Of a DNA stretch of 64,000 nt, positions 16,241 through 24,202 are shown one piece after another. How positions within the stretch are numbered: position 1 is the stretch's first letter; each line of letters starts with the position of its first letter. The translations under genes were made by a program, and so were the position numbers. A model generated the notes under the pieces. That model searched no databases and was not told where the DNA came from. It was given only the letters and a program-made list of their open reading frames with translations. This stretch comes from Blautia sp. Marseille-P3087 (GTDB lineage: Bacteria; Bacillota; Clostridia; Lachnospirales; Lachnospiraceae). The stretch is from assembly GCF_900120195.1 (NCBI RefSeq), contig NZ_LT635539.1:1225257-1289256 (forward strand), written 5' to 3'.

Positions 16241-16427
16241 AGAACAAAGCGGACAAGTCCGCTTCAAACTCCCTGAATCCCTCAATCTTTGAGGGACTTG
16301 TTACGCTTTGCGCGCCAGATGCCGTCTGCTTCAGCAGACATATTCCTCATGCATCTGGTCGCATCCTCGCGGAGCGTTTTTGTGTAATAGGAACATTACG
16401 GAGTAATTTCCTATTACATAAAAAATC
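16241..16427. repeat. Structured 186-bp repeat, copy 1
   Basis: Almost identical to 17791-17978; I count two base changes and one extra A. It contains four hairpins in order: GCGGACAAGTCCGC; CCCTCAA...TTGAGGG; CCAGATGC...GCATCTGG enclosing TCTGCT/AGCAGA and closed by ACGCT/AGCGT; and GTAATAGGAA...TTCCTATTAC. It lies between the hicB 3' end and the ECF sigma gene. It has no coding capacity. A partial copy of the last hairpin is at 57075-57137. Confidence 0.85.
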
Positions 16428-16447
16428 AGCACCCATAAAGAGTGCTG
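16419..16447 (-). terminator. Terminator after hicB
   Basis: CAGCAC (16427-16432) pairs with GTGCTG (16442-16447); on the minus strand the stem is followed by ATTTTTT. It ends just before the hicB stop codon. Confidence 0.75.
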
Positions 16448-16453
16448 ACTGAT

Positions 16454-16855
16454 TTATCTGTTCATCCCAAGCTTTGCCATCAACGCATCCTGAAGAACCT
16501 GAGAAAAATTCAGGTTTTCACGTATGGCAGCTTCATTAAGCCATTCTGGAATACTGAGTGTTTTCTTTACAGCTCTGGAACGGTTCTTTCGCCGGTATTC
16601 TGCTATATCAAATTCAACAATTACAAGTATACCATCTTCCACTGTAATTTCATCTGCAGAAGATGCCTTCGGAAGCGTTTCTCCCTCATTATCTATTGTA
16701 GTCAAAGATAAGCCCAGTGCATCTGCTGCCATCTCATATGCTTCCTGCATATCTTCTCCCTGTGTCATACATTCCGGAATATCCGGAAATGTTACCCAGA
16801 ATCCGCCTTCTTCTGCTCTATGAAAAACTGCCGGATAAAATAAACGTTTGTTCAT
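16454..16855 (-). CDS. hicB: HicB family antitoxin
   Basis: 133 residues from ATG 16855, chosen because TGGAGG lies just upstream (inside a longer frame opening at 16873). The N-terminal half is the HicB partial RNase-H-like fold (FYPAVFHRAEEGGFWVTFPDIPECMTQGED). The C-terminal part (KKTLSIPEWLNEAAIRENLNF region) is a ribbon-helix-helix type DNA-binding domain, so it should repress its own operon as well as neutralise HicA. It follows hicA by 27 nt. Confidence 0.93.
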   Translation of the reverse strand: MNKRLFYPAVFHRAEEGGFWVTFPDIPECMTQGEDMQEAYEMAADALGLSLTTIDNEGETLPKASSADEITVEDGILVIVEFDIAEYRRKNRSRAVKKTLSIPEWLNEAAIRENLNFSQVLQDALMAKLGMNR

Positions 16856-16882
16856 ACGTAAGCCTCCATTCACACAACAAAA

Positions 16883-17071
16883 CTATCTGATTCCCGCCTG
16901 TTTAAGAATTGCCTGTTCCAGACCTTTCTTTAAATCTTTTGAATGATATGGAACAATTACAGATTTTCCAGTATGTACATTTTTCATTTTCATATGTGAA
17001 CCATTTTGACTTATTGTTTCATATCCATTTTCTTTCAGGAGCTTTATCATCTCCCTTGGCGTCATTGGCAA
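16883..17071 (-). CDS. hicA: HicA family toxin (mRNA interferase)
   Basis: 62-residue double-stranded-RNA-binding-like toxin. The catalytic histidine is in NGSHMKM (about residue 26), and the family pattern MTPREMIKLLKENGYE is followed by VIVPYHSKDLKKG. The start is TTG 17071, with AAGGAGG 7 nt upstream; an ATG two codons later is also possible. The order toxin then antitoxin is the usual one for hicAB. Confidence 0.93.
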   Translation of the reverse strand: MPMTPREMIKLLKENGYETISQNGSHMKMKNVHTGKSVIVPYHSKDLKKGLEQAILKQAGIR

Positions 17072-17086
17072 TTCATATCCTCCTTT

Positions 17087-17115
17087 ATTTTAACACGTAT
17101 CATTACGTATTTCAA
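17087..17115 (-). promoter_or_regulatory. hicAB promoter with direct repeat operator
   Basis: On the minus strand, TTGAAA (17115-17110), 17 nt, TAAAAT (17092-17087). The spacer holds two copies of ATACGT 4 nt apart (17095-17110), a plausible HicB binding site. Confidence 0.65.
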
Positions 17116-17333
17116 TTTATTTTTCTGTTTTCCCGCTCCCATAATGTTAACAGTAAATATCATATATAACAAACAAATTCGTTCTTCTTTTTCCGACAAA
17201 ATTTCACTAAACGCTTATTTACAACTTTTTCATTTATACTGTCATTCCATTTAAGAATTGTCTTTTTCGTTACCTTTGTTTATGACTGTTATAGAATTAT
17301 GATAGTATTTTTTGCCGTTGCACTTAATATCCC

Positions 17334-17465
17334 TGTCGTTATGTGGGCAAGGAGCCGATAAGCCTCGTCACCGGAATCTACAATTAAATTATATCCGAAA
17401 AACTGCCTGAAAACGGTCTTGAATGTATCATCGTTCCACGTAAAGAAAATGACAGAAAAATCGGT
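17334..17465 (+). pseudogene. citC: Relic of citrate lyase ligase CitC
   Basis: The frame starting at 17334 reads YVGKEPISLVTGIYN, a TAA stop, then SEKLPENGLECIIVPRKEN. This matches the C-terminal nucleotidyltransferase part of [citrate (pro-3S)-lyase] ligase, where the order is GEEP...VT..YN...LP..G.....PRKE followed by an SAS motif. The SAS motif and both ends are missing, and repeat array 2 begins at the break. Only about 42 codons remain. Confidence 0.65.
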
Positions 17466-17775
17466 TTGGTTGACTTGGTTTTGTGTAACTCTGGATCAAG
17501 TCATCCATTTTCGGAGCTTCCATTGACTCCCAGATGACTTTCCTATTTCACAGGCATCCGATTTGAACGATTTTGGGTACTCTCCTCTTACTTACTCCTT
17601 GTATAGTCATCCTTTTTTACAAATTCTGTTGACCTCCTGGTAACTTGCTTTTCTCCTAGTCAACCGATGCTACGAATTCCGGTACCTCTCTGGTAACTTG
17701 CTTTTCTCCTAGTCAACCGGTGCTACATATTCTGCGGACTTTCACTTAACTTACTCTTCCCCCGGTCATCCAATC
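17466..17775 (+). repeat. 53-bp degenerate tandem repeat array 2
   Basis: Six units of 52-54 bp. Each begins with GACT, GACC or GTAC, has an AACTTGCTTTTC or ACTTACTCC type core about 12 nt in, and an AGTCAACC or AGTCATCC core about 28 nt in. Two adjacent units (about 17631-17735) are nearly the same, which points to recent duplication inside the array. It interrupts the citC relic and runs up to structured repeat copy 2. Confidence 0.75.
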
Positions 17776-17790
17776 CCCTTCCCCGCCCGT

Positions 17791-17978
17791 AGAACAAAGC
17801 GGACAAGTCCGCTTCAAACTCCCTGAATTCCTCAATCTTTGAGGGACTTGCTACGCTTTGCGCGCCAGATGCCGTCTGCTTCAGCAGACATATTCCTCAT
17901 GCATCTGGTCGCATCCTCGCGGAGCGTTTTTGTGTAATAGGAACATTACGGAGTAATTTCCTATTACATAAAAAAATC
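17791..17978. repeat. Structured 186-bp repeat, copy 2
   Basis: Second copy of the element at 16241-16427, in the same orientation and with the same four hairpins. It lies directly before the rplY terminator, so both complete copies sit at the 3' end of a minus-strand gene. Confidence 0.85.
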
Positions 17979-18006
17979 CCTCCTGTGAACCAACTCTACA
18001 GGAGGG
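17971..18006 (-). terminator. Terminator after rplY
   Basis: CCCTCCTGT (17978-17986) pairs with ACAGGAGGG (17998-18006); the minus strand continues ATTTTTTT. Confidence 0.88.
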
Positions 18007-18052
18007 AACTTTTATCATATATTTTGTTGGTGTGAGTTTCTGATCAGGCAGA

Positions 18053-18652
18053 TTACTTTGCTTCTTCTGTCTCTGCTTCCTCAGGTGTCTCTGTTTCCGG
18101 TACTGCTCCGTTATGAACTGCAACAACTGTCAGTACTACAGCTTCCAGATCATCTTTAATGTCGATATCTTTGTCTTTTGCAAGGCCCAGATCTTTGACA
18201 CGGATCGTGTCACCGACCTTCAGACCGGCTACATCGACTTCTACTTTGTCAACCAGTGCTGACGGATAAGCTTTATAATTTACTTCTTCCATGTTTTCCT
18301 GAAGAACACCATCTGCTACTTTGTCATGGTTTACAATCACGATTTCAGCAACAGAATGTACTTTTTCATTGCTTACCAGTGCCTGGAAATCAATCTCATC
18401 AACTCTGCCTGCCAGTGGGTTAAAATCAACCTCTTTAATCAGTGCATCGTATGTCTGACCATCTACCTCAAGCATAACCTGACTTCCTTTGTGGTCAGTC
18501 TTTAACAGTTTGTCAACCTCCGTCTTCAGCATTTTTACCGGGATGGAACCTTCGATCTCACGACCGAATACATTACCTGTAACGTATCCTTCTCTTCTCA
18601 GTCTTTTTGCCTTAACGTCCATGCTTCTTTTTTCAGCTTTTAAAGTATTCAT
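18053..18652 (-). CDS. rplY: 50S ribosomal protein L25 / general stress protein Ctc
   Basis: 199 residues, the two-domain TL5/CTC form of L25. It has the N-terminal 5S-rRNA-binding L25 domain (residues about 1-90, starting LKAEKRSMDVKAKRLRREGYV) and the C-terminal beta domain (about 95-185). It ends with an acidic, Glu/Pro/Thr-rich tail of about 18 residues. The single gene is closed by its own terminator. Neighbours are relics and repeats rather than ribosomal genes. Confidence 0.95.
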   Translation of the reverse strand: MNTLKAEKRSMDVKAKRLRREGYVTGNVFGREIEGSIPVKMLKTEVDKLLKTDHKGSQVMLEVDGQTYDALIKEVDFNPLAGRVDEIDFQALVSNEKVHSVAEIVIVNHDKVADGVLQENMEEVNYKAYPSALVDKVEVDVAGLKVGDTIRVKDLGLAKDKDIDIKDDLEAVVLTVVAVHNGAVPETETPEEAETEEAK

Positions 18653-18927
18653 TTGTCTTTTCCTCCAAAAATCTGATGCTTAGCAGCCTTCAACTTTGTT
18701 TTGTGAAAGGAGGTTTTGTTAAGTTCTGTTTACTTTTTACGGTTAGAAGTATAGCACTGAGTATAGAAACAGATTAACCAAATATTATTTTTTTTTACTT
18801 TAAAATTTGTTGATATTTTAAAATTGTATACATTATATAGATTTTTCTGATTTTTCTTATATTCAAACGCTAAAGAATGTAAATCTCAAATCTTACCGGA
18901 TTCTTTTTTATGATATAATCATTATAG

Positions 18928-19606
18928 GAATTGATCCGATCCTGCACTTCCTGCGTGTGCCGGCCGAGGTCTGGGATGGCATGAAGTCCTACCTGCTCGT
19001 AATCTTTGCAGGAATCATTGCAACATCTTTGTACAATTATTTTTCCTGTCTTTTACGGGCACTTGGAAATTCTACGATTCCTCTGGTATTTCTGGCTGTT
19101 TCCGCCATTCTGAACATCGGATTGGATCTTTTATTTATTGCGGTACTCCCATGGGGCATCCGCGGTGTAGCATTTGCAACAGTCATCGCACAGTATGTTT
19201 CCGGAATCGGCATCACATTGTATGTACTTCTCAAATGCCGGGATCTGCTGCCGTCAAGATTGACACCTTTGCCTATCTTCCGGTGCAGGATTTCGGTAAT
19301 GCTTACTCTACTTTTATTGCACAGAACTACGGTGCCGGTAAAAAAGATCGTATCCGCAAAAGAACAAAGGAATCCTTCCTGCTCAGTTTTATTTTCTGTA
19401 TAATTATTTCCGCTATTGTCTGCATTTTTGCAGCTCCGCTAATGACTATTTTTGTGAGTGCAAAAGAAACTGCCGTCATCACCTGTGGTGTACAGTATCT
19501 CCTCTCCAACTATATCGGTGAGATTGGTATCTGGATGGCAATTCCAATCGGATGGGTACTCGCTGATGCCGTCGGACTGATCCACATGAAATTTCATAAA
19601 ATATGA
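18928..19606 (+). pseudogene. MATE family efflux transporter, internally deleted
   Basis: The remnant begins in mid-protein with DPILHFLRVPAEVWDGMKSY and continues through typical MATE helices (NYFSCLLRALGNSTIPLVFL, LPWGIRGVAFATVIAQYVSG). At about 19235-19250 the frame changes and sequence jumps to KIDTFAYLPVQDFGNAYSTF, losing roughly two helices. A second jump near 19500 joins VQYLLSNYIG to the very end of the protein (IPIGWVLADAVGLI). Intact relatives have about 450 residues. The N-terminal third, two internal parts and the reading frame are lost, so it cannot make a working exporter. Confidence 0.85.
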
Positions 19607-19732
19607 AGTTTTAAAATACCTTCAACATTACTGCTCCCGATGCTCTTTCCGGCATCGGGAATTCTTGAAAGCCGCTATTTCCGTTGCTTTTCTTCCACTT
19701 TTCACACAGCACTCCCCTTTTGATTCAACCGT

Positions 19733-19968
19733 CAGGGATACCCGTAAATTTCCCCTGCCTGCAATATAGATAAGCCATGTAAGAAACCTGCGAGGCTTTT
19801 GAGATTTCGAATGCTCTAATTATCACTGCGTTGCACTGTCTGAGCACCTTCAGGTGCGAGTTTGCAAAAGCAGTGATTAATAAATGAGCAGAGAAATCCA
19901 AAAACACAGCACGTTTCATCCATGGCTTATCTATATTAAAAGGCAGGGATATTTTTTCGTCATCCCTG
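19733..19968. repeat. 236-bp imperfect palindrome
   Basis: CAGGGAT (19733-19739) pairs with ATCCCTG (19962-19968). Inside, CCTGCCT...AATATAGATAAGCCATG (19754-19779) pairs almost perfectly with CATGGCTTATCTATATT...AGGCAGG (19921-19947). Further inside, roughly 60 more nt per side pair imperfectly down to GCACCTTCAGGTGC (about 19845-19858). An 84-codon minus frame covers it but appears to be chance coding across the hairpin. It looks like a MITE-type element or a long structured RNA. Confidence 0.75.
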
Positions 19969-19996
19969 CCCGTTCTCATAAACTACTCTCTTTTAT

Positions 19997-21454
19997 TTAC
20001 TTTTTCTCTTTTGCTTTTTCATTTGCCAGTATCTCTTCTGCCATCTCCACTTCCGTCTTTTCATCTTTCGGAAGGATGATATTCAGAATAATCGCAAACA
20101 GCGCTGCCGGCACGATACCTGAACCACCAAAGATCAGATTAATACTTTCCGGAAGCTGTGCAAGTACGGCTGAATTGGAGCCAAGTCCATAGCCAACACC
20201 AAGTGCAACAGACACAATCGTCACATTTCTCGGAGACAGTGGCCATTTTGTGATAAGCTGAATACCACTGATTACGATTGATGAGAACATCATAACCGCT
20301 GCGCCACCCAGTACACTCTGCGGCATAATGGAAATCAGTGCTGCAAGCTTCGGAAACAGACCACATGCGATCAGGAAAATACCGCCGATTCCGATTGAAT
20401 AACGGTTCACGACCTTATTCATGGCAACCAGACCAACGTTCTGGCTGAAAGAAGTATTCGGAAGAACACCAAGCAGTGCTGCAAAAGAAGATCCAAGACC
20501 ATCACACATAACACCACCGGAAAGCTCTTTGTCAGTAGCCTCACGGCCAAGACCACCTTCTGTAATACCAGAAATATCACCAACTGTTTCAACAGCGGTA
20601 ACGACAAACATGATACAGATCGGAACAATTGCTTTTGCATCAAATACCCATTTGACCGGCATGATCTTCGGAATTGCAAACCAGGATGCGTCTGCTACCT
20701 TACTCCAGTTGACTACCCAGGACTTTGTTGCTTCAACAACAGCACCTGTTTCATCGGTGTATGTAAAAGTAGTCGGCAACACCATTGCCATGATGGATAC
20801 CAAAATATATCCTACAATGATGCCCAGCAAAATCGATGAAAAACTGGTGAATCCCTTTGTGCCGTGTTTCAGTGCTATGATCACAACCAGAACTACCGTA
20901 CCTACAAAAAGATTTTCGAGAGAACCATAATCCGGTGCTGTACTTCCACCGCCGAAAGAACCGATTCCGACAGAAATCAGTGAAAGTCCGATAGACAGTA
21001 CAACTGTACCAGTTACAACTGCAGGGAAAAATTTACGCAGTGGCTTTAAGAAACCTCCAAGTACGGTTTCAAACAGACCACCGATAAAGCTGGCTGCCAA
21101 AATTGCTCCATAACCGGCAACTCCGCTTCCCATCGTAACTGCCACGCTTTTGCAGACACCGATAAATCCGGAACTTGTTCCCATAACGATCGGAAGTTTA
21201 CCACCAACAGGTCCGATCGTGTAGATCTGAATCAATGTAACGATACCTGCTACCAGCATGGCATTCTGCAAAAGCGCTACCTGCAGGGCACTTCCTGATT
21301 CGATACCACAGACTCCTGTGATGATCAGAAGTGGGGTCAGGTTTCCGACAAACATTGCCAGAACATGCTGTAATCCAAGCGGAATCGCAAGTTTCAGCGG
21401 TGGCTTACCGTCAAGATCATACGGTGTTGCAGTGTTTTTTTCTTTTGTTTCCAT
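19997..21454 (-). CDS. Purine (xanthine/uric acid type) permease, NCS2 family
   Basis: 485-residue membrane protein with about 14 helices of the nucleobase-cation symporter-2 family. Signature regions are QHVLAMFVGNLTPLLI near the N-terminus, GTSSGFIGVCKS around 90-101, and AVETVGDISGIT with the following NTSFSQNVGLV motif. The two polar motifs fit the xanthine/urate branch better than the uracil branch. It is expressed from an extended -10 promoter through a leader with an intrinsic terminator, so transcription attenuation is likely. Confidence 0.9.
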   Translation of the reverse strand: METKEKNTATPYDLDGKPPLKLAIPLGLQHVLAMFVGNLTPLLIITGVCGIESGSALQVALLQNAMLVAGIVTLIQIYTIGPVGGKLPIVMGTSSGFIGVCKSVAVTMGSGVAGYGAILAASFIGGLFETVLGGFLKPLRKFFPAVVTGTVVLSIGLSLISVGIGSFGGGSTAPDYGSLENLFVGTVVLVVIIALKHGTKGFTSFSSILLGIIVGYILVSIMAMVLPTTFTYTDETGAVVEATKSWVVNWSKVADASWFAIPKIMPVKWVFDAKAIVPICIMFVVTAVETVGDISGITEGGLGREATDKELSGGVMCDGLGSSFAALLGVLPNTSFSQNVGLVAMNKVVNRYSIGIGGIFLIACGLFPKLAALISIMPQSVLGGAAVMMFSSIVISGIQLITKWPLSPRNVTIVSVALGVGYGLGSNSAVLAQLPESINLIFGGSGIVPAALFAIILNIILPKDEKTEVEMAEEILANEKAKEKK

Positions 21455-21540
21455 TTAGTTTCTCCTTTTCTCCTCTCTCGTTCGAGCCCTGATAAAATCA
21501 GCGGACATGTTACCGGCACTTCCACTATACGCGTGCAGCA

Positions 21541-21593
21541 AAAAAGGAAACAACAACCATCTTCATCTTTGAAGTTCTCTGTCGTTTCCTTTC
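21541..21593 (-). promoter_or_regulatory. Leader terminator (attenuator) of the purine permease gene
   Basis: In the 5' untranslated region on the minus strand, AAAGGAAACGACA pairs with TGTTGTTTCCTTT (12 of 13), then TTTTTT. Between the arms a nested CTTCA/TGAAG hairpin occurs. Just upstream are two mutually exclusive small stems (ATGTTA/TAACAT and GTGCG/CGCAC, about 21597-21631) that could form the sensing part. It does not fit the classic purine aptamer consensus. Confidence 0.65.
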
Positions 21594-21643
21594 AAGGTGC
21601 GATTTCTCATGTTAGCGCACTAAATAACATCTCGATTATTTAA

Positions 21644-21670
21644 TTATACCAGATTATTTTTATCTGTCAA
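21644..21670 (-). promoter_or_regulatory. Promoter of the purine permease gene
   Basis: On the minus strand, TTGACA (21670-21665), 15 nt, and an extended -10, TGGTATAAT (-10 hexamer at 21649-21644). The TG element compensates for the short spacer. Confidence 0.7.
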
Positions 21671-21679
21671 TTTCTTTAC

Positions 21680-22849
21680 TCAATAGTATTCATGATCGAT
21701 CTGTATCACCGCGAAATACTTGCTTCCCGGCAATTCGTGTATCCGCTCTTTCAGCCAGTTCACGATCTCGTTGTCTGTATAGGAAGTTTTTCTCGGAACC
21801 TCCACATCAAAGATCAGATTTGTTCTGGTCGAACCTTTTACCATTCGGAAATCATGCATACTGAAGGATTCATCCAGAAAATGTACCATCTCTTCTACTT
21901 TTGCCTTCATCGCAAGAACTTCCTCATCATCTGTCACAATCGGATCCATATGGATCGTTGCGGAACAATGCAGTTTTTCCTGCAGTTCATGTTCAATATG
22001 ATCGATCTGTTCGTGGATATCCTGAATATTTCCGTTCACATCCACTTCTGCGTGAAGTGAGATCATCACACGTCCCGGACCATAATCATGAACGATCAGA
22101 TCATGTACACCATGAACCATCGAATGTCCCAGAACGATTTCACGAATTTCATTGATAAATTCCTGCTTCGGCGGCTGTCCGATAAGAAGGTCAATGGTTT
22201 CTTTCAGTGTAGAACCACCTGTATAAAGAATAAAGCATCCTACCAGGATTCCGAACCAGCCATCAAGAAGCAGTCCCGTATATTTGCTGATCAGTGTGGC
22301 GATCAGAACAAGTGTCGTTGCCACAGTGTCGCTCAAACTGTCAACAGATGTTGCTTTCATTGCTGCACTATCCAGTTTTTTACTCAGTGAACGATTATAA
22401 AAAAACATATATACTTTCACAAGAATGGATGCGATCAGAATCACACATACCAGTGCACTGCTCTCAATCGGTTCCGGGGAACGCAGTTTACCAAGTGATG
22501 ACCAGATGAGTTCGAATCCCATGACAAGTATTGCTACCGATACCAAAAGTCCGGAAATATATTCCATCCTGCCATGTCCGAATGGATGCTCCGGATCAGG
22601 CTCCTGTCCGGAAAGCCGAAAACCGATTAACGTAATGATCGAAGAGCCCGCATCCGACAGGTTGTTAAACGCATCTGCCGTAATAGCGATAGAACCACTC
22701 ACCGTTCCTGCAATCCATTTTCCGAGAAAAAGCAGAATGTTCAGTCCAATTCCGACTGCACCACTTAAAACGCCATATGCCTGCCGGACTTCCGGCGAAT
22801 TATAATTGCGGCGATCCTTAATAAAAAGGGATGCCAAAAATGTAATCAT
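21680..22849 (-). CDS. Cation diffusion facilitator family transporter
   Basis: 389 residues: six transmembrane helices in the first 215, then a cytoplasmic domain. Metal-site residues are visible in helix 2 (ITADAFNNLSD, about 36-46) and helix 5 (SVDSLSDT, about 168-175), and the HPFGHGRMEY motif is at about 88-97. The C-terminal part is longer than in the basic family (about 175 residues) and contains a histidine-rich metal-binding ferredoxin-like domain. It should export zinc, manganese or iron by proton exchange. The gene stands alone, convergent with nothing. Confidence 0.92.
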   Translation of the reverse strand: MITFLASLFIKDRRNYNSPEVRQAYGVLSGAVGIGLNILLFLGKWIAGTVSGSIAITADAFNNLSDAGSSIITLIGFRLSGQEPDPEHPFGHGRMEYISGLLVSVAILVMGFELIWSSLGKLRSPEPIESSALVCVILIASILVKVYMFFYNRSLSKKLDSAAMKATSVDSLSDTVATTLVLIATLISKYTGLLLDGWFGILVGCFILYTGGSTLKETIDLLIGQPPKQEFINEIREIVLGHSMVHGVHDLIVHDYGPGRVMISLHAEVDVNGNIQDIHEQIDHIEHELQEKLHCSATIHMDPIVTDDEEVLAMKAKVEEMVHFLDESFSMHDFRMVKGSTRTNLIFDVEVPRKTSYTDNEIVNWLKERIHELPGSKYFAVIQIDHEYY

Positions 22850-22994
22850 ATAGATTCCCCCTGTCTGTATTCCCTCGATCTTACCACATTTCTGTGAATA
22901 AATCCAGATTTCCCGGAATCCATCTGGAAAAAGATTTCAGAAAATGATATAGTTTTATTAATAAGGTTTACATATTACGAGGAGACTTATTTCT

Positions 22995-23762
22995 ATGAAA
23001 AATCTCAAAAATATTGCAATGCTGATAGATGCTGATAATACACAGCTTTCCAAACTGGAATCTGTTATACAGGAAATCTCAACAAATGGCCGTATCGTCG
23101 TCAAACGTGCTTACGGTAACTGGCGCAAAGGTTCTCTCAAAAACTGGGAAAATGAATTAAAACGTCTTGCAATCAAAGCGGAACAGCAGTTTGACTATGT
23201 TGCCGGCAAAAATGCGACAGACATGGCACTCGTTATTGATACGCTTGATCTTCTCCACAGCGGCATTTACGATGCCTTTGTCATTGTCGCAAGTGACAGT
23301 GACTACACACCTCTCGCGATCAAACTTCGTGAATCCGGAGTCTTCGTTATGGGAGTCGGTGAAAAAAAGACACCGGAACCTTTCCGCAATGCCTGTGACG
23401 AATTTGTCTATCTTGAAAACTTAAGCAAAGATACGGATACGCAGACTGCCGCCGTTCAGAAACCGGCAGAAACTGCAAAACGCAATGCGCAGGAAAGTGC
23501 CGAAGAACGCCGCAAAGCAAAAGAGCTCAAAGAGATCCACAAGCTTCTTCGTATCGCCTGGGACAAATACCAGGATGATGACGGTTATGTCAATGTAAGT
23601 TCTGCCGGTCAGTATATCAAACGTGCCAGACCGGATTTCGATGCCCGTACCTACGGTTATGTCAAACTTCCGGAACTGATCGAAGCTTTCCCTAAAAGAT
23701 ATTCAATGAAGCGCTACCCCGGCAAGGGCACGGTAACGATCATTGCATATAAGTGTCTCTGA
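22995..23762 (+). CDS. NYN-domain RNase-like protein with OST-HTH/LOTUS domain
   Basis: 255 residues. The N-terminal NYN (PIN-like) domain, residues about 5-145, has the acidic catalytic positions in MLIDADNTQ, GKNATDMALVIDTLDLL and VASDSDYTPLAI. A charged, alanine-rich linker (about 146-180) leads to an OST-HTH/LOTUS type domain (about 180-255), a fold that binds RNA, often G-rich. It is the LabA/limkain-like arrangement. GAGGAG lies upstream of ATG 22995. The single gene has no toxin or CRISPR partner; a role in RNA turnover is inferred. Confidence 0.88.
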   Translation: MKNLKNIAMLIDADNTQLSKLESVIQEISTNGRIVVKRAYGNWRKGSLKNWENELKRLAIKAEQQFDYVAGKNATDMALVIDTLDLLHSGIYDAFVIVASDSDYTPLAIKLRESGVFVMGVGEKKTPEPFRNACDEFVYLENLSKDTDTQTAAVQKPAETAKRNAQESAEERRKAKELKEIHKLLRIAWDKYQDDDGYVNVSSAGQYIKRARPDFDARTYGYVKLPELIEAFPKRYSMKRYPGKGTVTIIAYKCL

Positions 23763-23792
23763 TTTCTTTCTCAGATATACAATTTCTTTTCT

Positions 23793-24180
23793 TTATTTAC
23801 GTCCAAACAGTCTCTTTACTGCTTTTACTACTTCATTCAGAATGATAACTGTAAAAGCAGTCAGGAGCATCTTTCCCCACATTCCCACCGAAAGCGGAAC
23901 CGTTTCAAATACAACTGTACCAAGGAAGTTTTTGAAATGCTGGAGCATAAAGTTTAACTGTCCGTTCATCACAAACTGGATCACTTCGATGGCAAAAACA
24001 ATAGCTGCGGCAGAAGCACCAAGTACTGTGATCTGTTTTCCGAGTTTATCCAGTTTTTCCTGAATCGGTGTCGTCTCCTGACAGACAGCTTCGGCATCTT
24101 TATTCACCGGTGAAATAGCGAGTGATGTTGACTGCCAGTGTGATAATAGCGGCAAAAATCAACACTTTTTATTTATTACA
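23793..24180 (-). pseudogene. P-type (calcium-type) ATPase remnant with large internal deletions
   Basis: The readable frame joins widely separated parts of one P-type ATPase. They are the actuator-domain end (PVNKDAEAVCQE), the third membrane helix (TPIQEKLDKLGKQITVLG), and the extreme C-terminus (VPLSVGMWGKMLLTAFTVIILNEVVKAVK). The whole phosphorylation and nucleotide-binding region, with its DKTGT motif, is absent. Upstream, another frame ends RYFTGE before a stop, consistent with a small deletion between copies of CCGGTGAA. About 115 codons remain of some 850-900. Confidence 0.8.
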
Positions 24181-24202
24181 GCCTTTCAAAGCAGTTCTTT
24201 CT

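Noticed and set aside
19725-19979. 84-codon minus-strand frame across the 236-bp palindrome
   Set aside because: It coincides with the inverted repeat and has no ribosome site; such frames arise from repeats and are best treated as non-coding.
21455-21643. Purine riboswitch in front of the permease gene
   Set aside because: The conserved loop and junction bases of the guanine/adenine aptamer cannot be found; only a terminator with small alternative stems is seen.
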